Positions 12,027 through 32,220 are shown, counted from the first letter of the stretch. The stretch: DNA of 64,000 nucleotides from Megaustenia siamemsis (GCA_032433765.1 JAVIAB010000124.1:96293202-96357201), one strand, 5' to 3'. Notes: generated by a model from the letters alone, not told the origin. Program-made: numbers and translations.

Positions 12027-12848
12027 TTATATGGCCCTTTTCATCTTGTCAGACGGTCTAGTGGAGGCTATTGCGTATTTTTTTGAGGTATTGTTTTTTG
12101 CCGAACAGCTTCTCTCGTGGCTAATTCTACCAATGTTTGACAAACACACGTGGTCACATAATGAACAGGTCAGGCTCGCTGGTCCACAGGGTTTACCATC
12201 CTTTTTCATGAGTCTCTTCTCTTCTAAGTCCTGTCTTAGCACAGTCTCAAATGTTGTTATACCGTTCCTTATACGTGCTCTCCATGATGTGCGATCACTT
12301 GCCAGATGTTGCCAGTCGTTTTCACAGATGGAGAAGTCTTTCAGAGATGATTTGCAGATATCTCTATATCGTAGTTTAGGTCTGCCGATTTGTCGTTTTC
12401 CGTGTTTTAGCTCGCCATATAGTATTTGCCTAGGAATGCGTTTTTCTTCCATCCGTTGGACATGCCCCAGCCATCTTAGCCTTCGACTTCTGAGCATCGA
12501 CATGATTGTTGGTGTCTTAGCACGTTGCAGGACAGTTAAGTTGGTTATTTTGTCCTGCCATTTGATGTGCATTATTTTGCGGAGACATCGCATGTGGAAG
12601 ACATTTAGTCTTTTTTCCTGGTTTGAGTATGTTGTCCAGGTTTCGGATCCATATAGTAGTGTGCTAAGCACACAAGTTTGATATATTAAGAGTTTAGTCT
12701 TTTGAGTTAGTTTCGTGTTGTTCCATGCCCTTTTTGTGAGTTTGCCGAAGGTCGTAGCTGCCTTACCAATTCGACAGTTTATTTCTTCATCAAGAGAGAT
12801 GGTTTGCGTAACTGTGGATCCAAGATATGTAAATTTCTGAAAAATTTC
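12027..12848 (-). pseudogene. LINE C-terminal region, largely open
   Basis: A long open minus-strand frame covers the LINE connection/C-terminal domain: FTYLGSTVTQ, LLYGSETWTTYS, NVFHMRCLRKIMHIKWQDK, RLRWLGHVQRMEEKRIPRQI, RDICKSSLKDFSICENDW, and a terminal CxxC...HxxxC finger (CSLCDHVCLSNIGRISHERS). The RT palm and endonuclease are missing, as expected of a 5'-truncated copy. The same family appears at 54880-55200 (minus) and 60651-63235 (plus). The open frame suggests fairly recent insertion. Confidence 0.88.
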
Positions 12849-12849
12849 G

Positions 12850-12997
12850 GAAATGTAATACACCAACAAGGGAATGTAATACACCAACAAGGAATGTAAT
12901 ACACCAACAAGGGAATGTAATACACCAACAAGGGAATGTAATACACCAACAAGGGAATGTAATACACCAACAAGGGAATGGAATACACCAACAACTA
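12850..12997. repeat. 21-bp minisatellite, 7 copies
   Basis: The unit is GGAATGTAATACACCAACAA plus G. Because 21 is divisible by three, and one unit has a single-base loss, the minus-strand frame stays open across it and joins two unrelated LINE tails into one 437-codon open frame. Confidence 0.93.
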
Positions 12998-13345
12998 AAT
13001 CTTCATCTTCTTTTCTCTTTTCACTGATAACTAAAAGGAGTCGTGGTTCTATCATTTGTCGTTCTTGAGCTGCTCGAACTGTCTGAATTAGTGATTTTAC
13101 TTTGTTGTTACATGTCTCTGTCAACGCATCTATCCATCTTCTTATGGGTCTTCCTCTTGGTCTTTTTCCATGCATTCTTGAGAAGTACGCCATTGTTGGT
13201 GATTGGTGAGGATTCATTCTGACCAGGTGGCCAAACCATTTAAGTTGTTGTTGCTCTATATATTCTTGGCAGAGTTTAACAACTAAATTACTTTCATTAA
13301 TGCTATCTCCAGATCGAGTTTGGCTACCTTGGAGCGCCATTTTAC
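12998..13345 (-). pseudogene. Second LINE C-terminal fragment
   Basis: The minus strand reads QQQLKWFGHLVRMNPHQSP, GKRPRGRPIRRWIDALTETC and AAQERQMIEPRLL: a LINE C-terminus of a different lineage from its neighbour at 12027-12848, in the same orientation. A related terminal piece lies at the homologous place upstream of GPCR-2 (about 47068-47180). Confidence 0.75.
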
Positions 13346-13818
13346 TCTTTTCCTTCTTTGGACGACAATGTTGTCATACGTTCACATGTCCATCACATAA
13401 ATCCACATTAATGTTGATCTGCTTCAGCCTTGTCTACCTTGTACATTCCCTTATAAGATAATTGCAGTGGGGTAGTGTGTATCTGTATATGTCTCAAAAA
13501 TAATTAGTAAATATTTACTTTACTGGAATTAACATTTCTCCAGACCTTACGTGTGTCGGGAAATCGATGGTTATATGTAAACACTTGAAGTGGTCGTTGA
13601 AATGATCGGCAGAGCAGATATGGGAATGTCCTAATAACAGTGACGCAATTACGTGACAGCAACAAAGAAAAATTAATTTCAATTAGAATCCACCTCATCA
13701 AGTTTTTGTTTAAACATATCGTGCAGTTTTTCCTTTTTTCAATTGTTGGTAACAGTTAAGGGAGGTAAACATAAAGATACACTTTTTAATATAGAGAGAT
13801 TGGATATTCACTGTTAAC

Positions 13819-13886
13819 TTACAACTTTTTACAGACACATATAGCAATCTATAAATAGTAGCTGTTGACGAATACTGAAAATCATC
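13819..13886 (+). promoter_or_regulatory. GPCR-1 5' region: TATA-like box or 3' splice site
   Basis: TATAAATA at 13850-13857 lies 29 bases before the ATG and is conserved as TATATAAATA at 48115-48124 before GPCR-2. Just upstream, a pyrimidine run ends in ACAG at 13832-13835, also conserved. Either this is a TATA promoter with a very short leader, or it is the acceptor of an intron separating an upstream 5' UTR exon. The sequence alone does not decide. Confidence 0.45.
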
Positions 13887-21901
<8,015 letters not shown>

Positions 21902-22106
21902 TTTCTGGATAAAATCATTTTTTGTTAACATAAATTATTAATTATGAAGACATTAATAATCTTAAAAGATGCCTTTCTTTGTTAAATGGATCTACTACGC
22001 AATTATCATCACTATCCAGTAAATAACGCTTATTTCTTGCATATGTAAACTTCCTTGAATGTTCCTACTTTACTATGTCCCCTAAGTAAACGTTTAATCA
22101 TCGATC

Positions 22107-22112
22107 AATAAA
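22107..22112 (+). promoter_or_regulatory. GPCR-1 poly(A) signal AATAAA
   Basis: AATAAAGCTCG is conserved at 59439 downstream of GPCR-2, and the surrounding 3' flank is also conserved. It is followed by a GT-rich tract (22133-22222) that could act as the downstream element. Confidence 0.75.
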
Positions 22113-22132
22113 GCTCGCAAATATTGCTTCTC

Positions 22133-22770
22133 GTGTGTATGTGTGTGTGTATGTGTGTGTATCTGTGTGTGTCTGTATATGTGTGAGCGTGCGTGATTTA
22201 ATGTGTGTGTGAGTGTGTATGTGTTACTTTTCATGTTTTTCTATCAACTAATTTTTGTGTAGATGTTATAATTGTGCATTAAACTTCTAAATGAATCTAA
22301 TGTGCGCACTCGGTATTTTACGATTATCTTAGCTGTATCCTAACACATTGACTTCTCTAGTGATGGCGGCAGTCTAAATATCTTTTTATTCTGCGTGATG
22401 TCCTTCTATACTCTCATGGTTGCCTGTCCCGTGAAATATCCTCTTAAATTCAAATGGTGCTATATTATTCAACAAAATGTGGGAAGATGAAAAAGTACAA
22501 AAAGCATGGAAAGATGCATTATCGCCATAATCACTAAGAAAGGAATATGTAAATTGAAGAGTGATAAACCTGCTGTTAGTACCTGGGACGATATATTTCC
22601 GAGTGCTTCTTCAGCACATAAAGAATAGTGAGGACATAAAAGGGCAGACAGGGTCTAGAAGTGGGGAATCAAATCTGGATATACTCAGAAACCATCAAAA
22701 TCGTGGGAATCGTAAAAAGTGGGAATCATGTTGCTCAAACTGTACTCGGTTAATTATAGTCTATGCCTCT
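22133..22770. other. GT-rich tract and spacer; no gene seen
   Basis: 22133-22222 is a degenerate (GT)n. The rest up to copy B has no recognisable gene or element. A 114-codon plus-strand frame at 22561-22905 overlaps the start of the duplicated block and has no features of a protein. Confidence 0.6.
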
Positions 22771-23009
22771 TGTTCCTGTCAAACAATGGAAAACGTATTT
22801 GCGAGTTTCTGGTGCCATTCACATGAACTGGATGGAAAAGTCGACTGTTTTTTTTTAAAGGCTGAGATGGTAATTCCCCGGTCATTTGACCAGAGTCATC
22901 CCTGAATTTCCGTAATGCTATCCTGGCTACTATGCGTTCGTATTGTGACCCTTAATGTCTGTGGGCCCCTCTAAATTAAGTTGCATATATCATGTTATTA
23001 TCCTATTTT

Positions 23010-23320
23010 TTCATGAAGTTTACCTCTGAGTAAACTTTCAGCTTAACCTTTTACCCCTAAGTGAACTTTCAACTTAACCTTTCACCCCTAAGTGAGCTTT
23101 CAACTTAACCTCTTACCTCTAAGTGAGCTTTCAACTTAACCTCTTACCTCTAAGTGAGCTTTCAACTTAACCTCTTACCTCTAAGTGAACTTTCAGTTGA
23201 ACCTCTTACCTCTAAGTGAAGTTACAACTTAACTGTTTACTTCTAAGATAACTTTCATATTAACTTTTTAGCTCTAAGTGAGTTTGCAACTTAACCTTTT
23301 ACCTCTAAGTGAACTCTCAA
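23010..23320. repeat. 31-bp minisatellite, copy B
   Basis: About 10 units of the same repeat as 236-640, with a slightly different mix of variants (TTAACCTCTTACCTCTAAGT). Confidence 0.85.
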
Positions 23321-23411
23321 CATTATTTAGAGATTTAACTTTAACTATCTGGTTGCCGACGGGTTCTTCTCTTGATCATTGCATCTAATTTTCATATCTA
23401 TAAACGGATCC

Positions 23412-23815
23412 TTCATTCTATAGTAATACTATAAGAGACGAAGAATGAAGTACAAGAAATGAATGACATAATAGCCAAAGAAAGCAACAAGAAAGATCTC
23501 AGCCTGAACAGTAAAAAAACATAAGTAATAGTCATCTCCAAGAAACAATCATTACTATCATACCATGTACTTAAACAGACAGCTGCCTACATAAGAGAAT
23601 CAGGAATCCTAGTCTGAATGAACCATGATCGCAGATTAAGAAGAATGCCCTGTAAAATCAGAGGAAGAAATCTGAAACAAGTGAAAATTGTTAAATACTT
23701 CCATAAGAACAACATTAGATGGAAGATGCACTACATAAATAAATGCAAGTAGAGACAAAAGTAGAATTTCAGAAATGAAAAAAAAACAAAACATCTTATA
23801 TAACAAGTGTATGTC
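23412..23815 (+). pseudogene. LINE RT thumb remnant, copy B
   Basis: Plus-strand pieces read IIAKESNKKDLSLNSKK-like and VISKKQSLL, followed by a KIVKYF-like region. It is the paralogue of 720-1150, with independent frameshifts. Confidence 0.7.
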
Positions 23816-23879
23816 AGGATAGGAGGTTCTATTCCGATTCACAGATTGTGGGCCATCTTATTGCTTACATATGCATAGA

Positions 23880-25010
23880 TAATGTACACGTAAATCATTT
23901 TCTGATCTCAAAAAGACCTTTAAGAAAAAGACCCGTATCCGTCTGTAGAACAGTGTTGTAAGTCTTACAGTGATCGCAACGGATAGTACCCCAAATGTTA
24001 CGGAGGACGGCGGGAAGGCGGCTCCTGACAAGTATATCGCTAAGGTAACAATCATGCTTGAAGACAACTAAGGGAGGGTCAGGAAAGAGTAGGCGGGTAG
24101 TGGAATCGAAACGGAGAATGAGGAGGTAGCGGTGAATGATTATTATCACATGATAGTGGCGAAGGAGATGGGTGAGAGCAAGTACTAACCTGTCAGCGGG
24201 GGGGGGGGGGACAGGATGCTGGTAGCATGGCCTGAGGTGCAGAGAACTCGTTGGAGATCAGGTAGAAGAGTCGAGATACAGGGAGGTGTGGACGAACGGT
24301 GTCTAATATCAGGTGGGCTTGATGTAGTAAATCAAAGTAGACTAATATCTAGGAAGGAGACACAGGAGATGTTAATGTAGTAAGTGATGCGAAACGAGGA
24401 GTGAACATGACCAATATGGTCGATGAATGAGATTTCCTCTCAGGTCAGTCAGACCGATGAAGTCGTCAGTGCACATACAGTACATAAGGGAAAAATTCCG
24501 CGCTAGGTGTGGATAATCTGGTATTCCAGGTAACATATGAATAGTCAGGCATAGCTAGAGCCTTTTGGTGCACATCGCTATCCCACTGATCTGGTGAAGA
24601 AGTTGCCATCGAACTCGAAAGAGTTGAGTTTAAGAACTAGTTTCGCTAGACGGAGGAGTTCGTCGATTGCGTTAGAAGGTTAGCTTCTGTTATCAAGGAA
24701 CAATTTGAGAGCTCTAGTGAATGGAGGTGTACAGGAAGCAGACATCCACGACAAAGAGACGGTAATTCCGGTCAGGAGAAGGGGTGATGGTTGCACACAA
24801 ATTTAGAGCGTCGTTGGTGTCTTTAACACATGAGGCGTGGAGTGGATGGGTTTTATGACAATGGGTTGAAAAACAATGTCGAGAAAGTCATAAATTGGTA
24901 CCGTGGGATACGAGACAGAAGAGACAACTGCTTGTCCTGGAGAGATTTGTTTGTGTATCTTTGGCAGCATGTATTAAGATGGTCGATCTAAGCCACTATC
25001 GGGGAGGATC
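23880..25010 (-). pseudogene. Penelope-like RT remnant, better preserved
   Basis: Minus-strand pieces in order: IDELLRLAKLVLKLNSFEF then DGNFFTRSVG (about 24580-24670); CTDDFIGLTDL at the catalytic YIDD position (about 24450); a DxHxYL-like region; then PPLVVFKHDCYLSDILVRS, RCDHCKTYNTV and FEIRK (23890-24100). The order and spacing fit Penelope-like elements, which are unlike LINEs in having the LVRxxLP and CxxC segment after the RT. The GIY-YIG domain was not found. The element is inactive. Confidence 0.82.
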
Positions 25011-25420
25011 ATACGGGACGAGCTAGCAGATATACATTCTGACATATATTCTTACAACATCAACAAAAACTTCACCTAAATATACAGAAAACCAAGATAC
25101 TGTCTACTGATTTAGCAAAAAGCAAGCCCCTCCACCCCCCAAAAAAAAATCCATGAAGAAAACTTGACATTATAACAACTTTGAATAATTGGGATCTGTA
25201 ATAATTAATAATGAAACTTATCAGGAGACCAAAAAAAGACTAGCAATAGCAACACATAATTGAAAAATTATGAAAATCATATAAAATTGTGGCATAATAC
25301 AAACAAGACAGTAACATTAAAACAATTCAGGGAGTGTACCTAACCAATAACAAAATATTGTTATAAAACATGGACAATCTCGCAAATAGTATGAAGAAAG
25401 TTGGTTCCTTCGAAACGATA
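25010..25420. other. No gene seen; duplicated spacer
   Basis: Paralogue of 2560-2999. Nothing recognisable. Confidence 0.5.
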
Positions 25421-25849
25421 TGTTGCTGAAAATTCTAAAGGATACCTTCGATAATGTTCATCTTATAAATTCTGCAGAGTGTTTTTCATGCCATGACACA
25501 AAGTTATCTAATGTATTCTCTCTTTGTATTTCGCGATCTTTCTTTCTATGTATTTTTCCAGTTATAACTAAGTATTCCAACTTTTCTCTTCTGATGATGT
25601 GCCCAAATATAATTGAGTGTTTCTTTCTGATGTTTTTCAGAAGCTCCCTATTTGTGTTGGCCTCTTTGAGAATCTCCGCGTTGGCCCTTTAAGCTGTTGA
25701 GGGAACTTTCAACATTTTTCTGAGAACTTCCATCTCTATGGCCTCTAATCGGATTTAATTATTTTTGTCTACTGCCCATGATTCGCTTCCATAGGTCAGA
25801 ATTGGAATTGGCTCTATAGGGCAATGATAAACTCTTTCTCTCTCTCCTG

Positions 25850-25891
<42 letters not shown>

Positions 25892-26095
25892 TCCGTTGAC
25901 ATAGACCTATTGCTTAAGATGTGTTTCATATTCTGAAATTATGTTTTGGCCTGAGCTATTCTGTTTTTTTGTGGTGCATCTTCCGTCTGATTTTCTTATT
26001 GTGTCTAGGTATTTGACTCGTTGCAATTGTCTCAGGTGTGTCCTGTTCGTGTTCGAAAGTGGAAGTTTTTTTTTCGAAGTAAAGGAAAACAGCAA
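25420..26095 (-). pseudogene. LINE C-terminal remnant, copy B
   Basis: Paralogue of 3000-3690: RVKYLDTIRKSDGRCTTKK and SSGQNIISEYE on the minus strand, with a shorter interrupted CT tract at 25838-25888 inside it. Confidence 0.78.
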
Positions 26096-26309
26096 TCACG
26101 ACTGTTTAATTATTTATTGAGAAAGGAACAATTGGATTGTGTATATATAATTGTATAGTGTGACTTCTTATAAGAATAAAAAGAAAAGATAACGGGAAGC
26201 AGAGAGAGAGAGAGAGAGAGAGATAGAAAGAGAGCAAACTACAAAAGAAATTGGTTTTGTGGTAAGTCAAGAAGAGAATCCTCAAGCAACTATTGAAATA
26301 GAAAGAAAC

Positions 26310-27535
26310 CGAAGAAAGTATTATATAGAAACAAAACGACGAAGTATTATATAGAAACAAAACGACGAAGTATTATATAGAAACAAAACGACGACAGTAT
26401 TATATAGAAACAAAACGACCAAAGTATTATATAGAAACAAAACGACGAAAGTATTATATAGAAACAAAACGACGAAAGTATTATATAGAAACAAAACGAC
26501 GAAAGTATTATATAGAAACAAAACGACCAAAGTATTATATAGAAACAAAACGACCAAAGTATTATATAGAAACAAAACGACGAAAGTATTATATAGAAAC
26601 AAAACGACCAAAGTATTATATAGAAACAAAACGACGAAAGTATTATATAGAAACAAAACGACGAAAGTATTATATAGAAACAAAACGACGAAAGTATTAT
26701 ATAGAAACAAAACGACGAAAGTATTATATAGAAACAAAACGACGAAAGTATTATATAGAAATAAATCGACGAAAGTATTATATAGAAACAAAACGACGAA
26801 AGTATTATATAGAAACAGAGCGACGAAAGTATTATATAGAAACAAAGCGACGAAAGTATTATATAGAAACAAAGCAACGAAATAATTATATAGGAACAAG
26901 CTGTCGTTAATATTATATAGAAACAAAGCAACTAAAGTATTATATAGAAACAAAGCGACGAAAGTATTATATAGAAACAAAGCGACGATTGTATTATATA
27001 AAAACAAAGCGACGAAAGTATTGTGAAGAAACAAAGAGACAAAAGTGTTATATAGAAACAAAGAGACGAAAATATTATATAGAAACAAACTGACGTTAAT
27101 ATTATATAGAAACAAAGCGACGAAAGTATTATATAGAAACAAAGAGACGAAAGTATTATATAGAAACAAAGCGACGAAAATATTATATAGAAACAAACTG
27201 ACGTTAATATTATATAGAAACAAAGCGACGAAAGTATTATATAGAAACAAAGAGACAAAAATATTATATAGAAACAAACTGACGTTAATATTATATAGAA
27301 ACAAAGCGACGAAAGTATTATATAGAAATAAAGAGACCAAAATATTATATAGAAACAAACTGACGTTAATATTATATAGAAATAAAGCGACTTAAGTATT
27401 ATATAGAAACAAAGAGACGAAAGTATTATATACAAACAAAGCGACTAAAATATTATATTGAAACAAAGCGACGAAAGTATTATATTGATACAAAACGACG
27501 AATGTATTATATAGAAACAAACTGACGAAAGTTCA
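26310..27535. repeat. 27-bp minisatellite, copy B, first block
   Basis: About 45 units of GACGAAAGTATTATATAGAA plus ACAAAAC and variants (GCGACG, CTGACGTT, GAGACG). Some 4-unit patterns repeat near 27045-27400, a higher-order structure. Two overlapping minus-strand frames and one plus-strand frame stay open only because the unit is a multiple of three. Confidence 0.95.
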
Positions 27536-28974
27536 TCTTCATGGTTGGCTACAATGGAGCGCCATTCCACTTTGAGTCTTGCTTTGATGGTGCATTTTGT
27601 CATAGGCTTACTTGTCCATCTTTTAAAGTTACTCGTCCCATGTTATTCTTGGTCTGCCTCTGCCTCTTTTACCTTGTATTTTCCTTTCCAATATTACTTT
27701 TAGTAGTCTGCTGTGACTTTTAACATGTCCCAAAAATTTCATCGGTCTTGTTCTAATTGTGTTTAGTAGTTTTCTTGTCATTTTTAGCTGTTTTAAAACT
27801 TCATAGTTTGTTTTCTTTTTTTTTCCATCCAATTCTACATATTCTTCAAAAAATCCACATTTCAAAGGCTTCACTTTTCTGTTTTCGCGTATAATGTCCG
27901 TGTTTCTGGACAATACAGGAACATTGAGAAGATTAACATTTTGCTATTCTTAGTTTTAACCCTGGTGTTATTTTTTTTAAATTTTAGTATACTTTTCATG
28001 GCATTAAAATTACTTTTTGCCATACCTATTCTTTTGTTTATTTCAAATTTACATTTTCCATCACTGGTTATAGTATCTCCAAGTTAGTTGTAGCTCTGAA
28101 CTGTCTCCAGATGTATTTTTTCAACTGTGATATTCACTTGTAGGTCTCGAGAATTTCTTGTTTATGATCATAGTTTTAGTCTTTTTGATATTCATATCTA
28201 ATCAATATTTTTCGCTTGTCATGTTTATTTCATTACGTAATTGCTGTACATCTTTAGGATTTTCTGCTAGTAGTACAGTATCATCAGCATATTTTAGGTA
28301 ATTGATTATCTTTCCATTAATGTTTAAGCCTGGCATCTTTGTGATGTTTTTAAAGATTTGCTCAGTGTATAGATTGAACTAGCTTGGTGATAGGATACAT
28401 CCTTGCCTTACTCCTCTTTTTATATCAATGGGTGTAGAGTTATCTTTGTTATTTTTTTATTATTTCTGTTTGCTCCTAGTATAAATTACATATTAGTCGT
28501 ATGCCTGTGTCGTCTAGATTTATATCTTTTAGGCAGTTAGTAAGTTGATTATGGTGCATTCTATCAAAAACTTTGGTGTAGTCTAAGAAGCAGGTATATA
28601 TTGGTTTGTTTACCTCTATGTGCTTTTCAATCAATGTCCACATGGTGAATATGGCTTCTTTTGTCCCACTGTTATTCTTGAATTCAAACTGCTGCTCATC
28701 TAATTCATTAATAATATTATTCTGTATAACTTGTAGTAAAATTTGTGCTCCCTGGCTCATTAGCTTATTGTTCTAAAATTACTGCATACAACTGCACCAT
28801 TCCTTTTAGGTAATGCAATGAAATTTGATGTTTTTAGTCCATTTGGTATGTATCCTGTAAGGTATATGTCATTGCATATCGCCCTGTATCACCGCTAACT
28901 GTATATTGTCAGGTCTTTCTGCTTTTCTCATTTTCATTGTTTGTATAGCTTTTTCAACTTCAGATTGTATAGCT
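27536..28974 (-). pseudogene. LINE inserted inside the 27-bp array
   Basis: The minus strand runs from RT N-terminal motifs (VEKAIQTMKMRKAERPDNIQ; expected KAPGPDNI) through QQFEFKNNSGTKEAI, CFLDYTKVFDRMHHNQL (the F/YxDxxKAFD palm motif A), an AENPK-type stretch, and a C-terminus ending EWRS-type VAN near 27545. It is 5'-truncated, about 1.44 kb. The array resumes on both sides (GACGAAAG at each junction). It is related to the insertion at 39674-41447 and to 48870-49172. Confidence 0.9.
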
Positions 28975-30110
28975 GGAGACGAAAGTATTATAAGAACAAT
29001 CGACGTAAGTATTATAAAGAAATAAATCAGCAAAAGTATTATAAGAAACAACTGACGAAAGTACTATAAAGATAAATCAGCAAAAGTATTATAAGAAACA
29101 ACTGACGAAAGTATTATAAAGAAATAAATCAGCCAAAGTATTATAAGAAACAACTGACGAAAGTATTATAAATAAATAAATCAGCCAAAGTATTATAAGA
29201 AACAACTGACGAAAGTATTATAAAGAAATAAATGAGCAAAAGTATTATAAGAAACAACCGACGAAAGTATTATAAAGAAATAAATCAGCAAAAGTATTAT
29301 AAGAAACAACTGACGAAAGTATTATAAAGAAAAAAATCAACGAAAGTATTATAAGAAACAACTGACGAAAGTATTATAAAGAAATAAATCAGCAAAGGTA
29401 TTATAAGAAACAACTGACGAAAGTATTATAAAGAAATAATGAGCAAAAGTATTGTAAGAAACAGCCGAGGAAAGTATTATAAAGAAATAAATCAGCAAAA
29501 GTATTATAAGAAACAACTGACGAAAGTATTAAAAAGAAATAAATCAACGAAAGTATTATAAGAAACAACTGACGAAAATAATATAAAGAAATAAATGAGC
29601 AAAAGTATTATAAGAAACAACTGACGAAAGTATTATAAAGAAATAAATCAGGAAAAGTATTATAAGAAACAACTGACGAAAGTATTATAAAGAAATAAAT
29701 CAACGAAAGTATTATAAGAAACAACTGACGAAAGTATTATAAAGAAATAAATCAGCAAAAGTATTATAAGAAACAACTGACGAAAGTATTATAAAGAAAT
29801 AAATCAGCAAAAGTATTATAAGAAACAACTGACGAAAGTATTATAAAGAAATAAATCAACGAAAGTATTATAAGAAACAACTGACGAAAGTATTATAAAG
29901 AAATACATCAACGAAAGTATTATAAGAAACAACTGACGAAAGTATTATAAAGAAATACATCAACGAAAGTATTATAAGAAACAACTGACGAAAGTACTAT
30001 ATATATAAAAATCGACTTAAATATTATATAGAAACAAAACGACGAAAGTATTATATAGAAACAAAACGACGAAAGTATTATTTTAAAAAAAGCCCGAAGA
30101 AAGTATTATA
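28975..30110. repeat. 27-bp minisatellite, second block with two-unit periodicity
   Basis: The units alternate between two diverged forms, CGAAAGTATTATAAGAAACA plus ACTGA and CGAAAGTATTATAAAGAAAT plus AAATCAG, giving a higher-order period of about 52-54 bp repeated roughly 18 times. The end (30000-30080) returns to the single-unit form. The block right of the LINE was therefore homogenised separately from the block on the left. Confidence 0.92.
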
Positions 30111-30133
30111 TAGAAGCACACCAACAAAAGGGT

Positions 30134-30389
30134 AAGTAAAGTAAATTACCCCCGTCACGCGAAGTGGCCTATAGGGAAATATGGTGTTAGTGACCCTATA
30201 TTTTACAGACCTTCAGCACATGATTTTTGGGTTAATGTGGTCAGCATTACGCCCGTGCTGCTTTAATTTCCCATAAAAATCCGGTACCCATTTAAGGCTG
30301 GGTGAACCCGGAAGCCGTCGGTTGAGATCGAACCCTACCCCTTGTCCGTGGCAGTCCAGTTCACTAACCACTGAGCTATCGTGGCTCCC
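30134..30389 (-). mobile_element. SINE-1 copy inserted at the end of the 27-bp array
   Basis: Full-length minus-strand copy flanked by ACAAAAG direct repeats (about 30124 and 30391). Copy A lacks it: near 4945 its array tail runs on without a SINE. So it inserted after the A/B duplication. Confidence 0.92.
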
Positions 30390-30599
30390 GACAAAAGTGT
30401 AATATAGAAGAAAAAAAACAACGTGACTATTGAAACCAATTTGGATATTTCCAACACAGTATTACTAGTCTAGTAGGAATACTTGGTAAAGGACAACAAT
30501 GTGATCTAGTTGGTGAATATGGACGAGGTGAAAGAGGCAACAACAGAATGGGCAAAAATAGATAATATGGTAACAGGGAACACATGGTTTAAACAACAC

Positions 30600-30790
30600 C
30601 GCAGATAACTTGCAACGTAGAGAGGTTCAGGCCAACAGACATTCACAATAAATAGATGACATATCAAACAACAACATGCAGAAGGTCAGACCAAAAGACT
30701 ATCAGTCAAATAGATGACATATCAAACAACAACATGTAGAAGGTCAGGCCAAAAGACTATCAGTCAAATAGATGACATATCAAAGACCTT
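30600..30790. repeat. 58-bp repeat locus, unexpanded
   Basis: Only 2-3 units of the repeat that has about 33 copies in copy A, next to the same NTWFKQH-encoding sequence. This looks like the near-ancestral state of the array. Confidence 0.88.
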
Positions 30791-32050
30791 GCCAGAAGAT
30801 AATTGTAACAGCTATCAAGACCCGGTTTGTGGAAAAATAAGAACAAAACTAAAGAGTACAAGCAGAAAGGTGGGCTTTGCCAGACTCAATATAGAACTAC
30901 TTAAATATGCCCAAGACCTACAGGAACAATGCACTGTTGTTTTAACAAATAGATTCAATACAGTAGCAAAGATAAAAAGCACAGATGAGCATTAAACAAA
31001 GCTAAGAGACTCTGTACATTAAACTGTCAATGAGTTAATATTATCTAAACTTGAGGTTCCCAAAGAAAAAATGTATAACAAAAGATATCCAACGAATTGA
31101 TGAACAAGGAAGACCAAACATAAACGAGAAGAATATAATACGCTAAATAAAGAAATAAGACACATATGCCAAAGATGCAAAGAAGATGTGATTAGATTAA
31201 CAATGCAAATAAAAAAATATTGTCAAATTTAAGAAAAACATACACTCAATAAATAAACGGATAAGTGAAATGACAAGTAGAAAAATCAAATATAGTGCAT
31301 GATGCTGCAGATAGAGAGAAGGTGTTTTGTTTTTGGAATAAAAAATTACAAATGGACGGAATACATCAGAGTTACATGGAGAAGAAAGAATTGAACTAAT
31401 ACCAGACCTAACAGAATAAACCAGATAACATAAATTATGAAGGACCATCAATACTTGAAGATGAAATAGTAGATTCCATCAAACAGAAGATAGGATAGAA
31501 GCTCTCGATGAGGCAGGAATACACACCACAGCAAGTTAATGAATGACATTTATAGCAGTGGTTATATGCTTAGTGATTTTCTACAACCCACCTGTATATC
31601 TTTGCCCACAAAATCGGGAGCAAAAGAATGTGATGCATATATTTATATTAATTTATCATGTCACATCCCAAAGAGCATGCCGATAATCATTATGAGAAAA
31701 CAAGACAAAAGAGTAAAAGAGAAATAGCAGATGAACAGTTTGAATTTATTGAAAGAAAAGGAACACAACATATCACTTCTACCCTACGAGCACTGATCGT
31801 AGTGATATCAGGTGTAGGACATATGTGCGTACTATCCTTCCTACTGTTTATTACATACATGGAATATATATGCAAATTAGCCAATCCATCAGCGAATGAG
31901 AAGGTCAACGAGCTTCTCTTTGCAGATGATCAGGCACTAATATATCGAGAAATATAAGCTCCACAAGTACACTTAAACAGACTCATGAGCACAAGCACAA
32001 ACTGGAAATCAACATAAACAAAACAGAAGTCAAGAATATCGCAAAAGAGA
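30780..32050 (+). pseudogene. LINE endonuclease/RT remnant, copy B
   Basis: Paralogue of 7165-8340. It has KLKSTSRKVGFARLNIELLK, DEQFEFIERKGTQHITSTL and NELLFADDQALIYREI (FADD box). It is slightly more open than copy A through the RT but is still broken by stops. Confidence 0.82.
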
Positions 32051-32072
32051 AATAGAACATCACAAAAGTTAT

Positions 32073-32220
32073 TAGTAAAGTACCCCCGTCGCACCAAGTG
32101 GCGTTTGGGAATAATGTGTTAGTGACCAGCAATTTTACAGACCTTCCGAAACGATTTTTGAGGTAATGTGGTCGGTATTACGCCCGTGTCGCTTTACTTT
32201 CCCTGAAAAGAATCCGGTAG
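32073..32220 (-). mobile_element. SINE-1 copy, truncated at the duplication edge
   Basis: Tail and body match 8374-8526, in the same position relative to the LINE. The element stops abruptly after AATCCGGTAG and the tRNA head is missing. The next bases match 63355 onward, so this is a recombination or deletion breakpoint. Confidence 0.85.

Larger units (their letters stand above)
22770..32220. repeat. Large direct duplication, copy B
   Basis: Collinear with 1-8526. It is longer because the 27-bp array grew and was interrupted by a LINE, and because an extra SINE is present at 30134; the 58-bp array is nearly absent. Homology ends at about 32220 inside the terminal SINE. Confidence 0.88.

Noticed and set aside
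12031..12681. 216-codon plus-strand open frame
   Set aside because: It is the antisense shadow of the LINE C-terminal frame on the minus strand, where all motifs read correctly.
22561..22905. 114-codon plus-strand open frame
   Set aside because: No recognisable domain, overlaps the start of the duplicated repeat block, and its paralogous sequence at the window start is not open in the same way.
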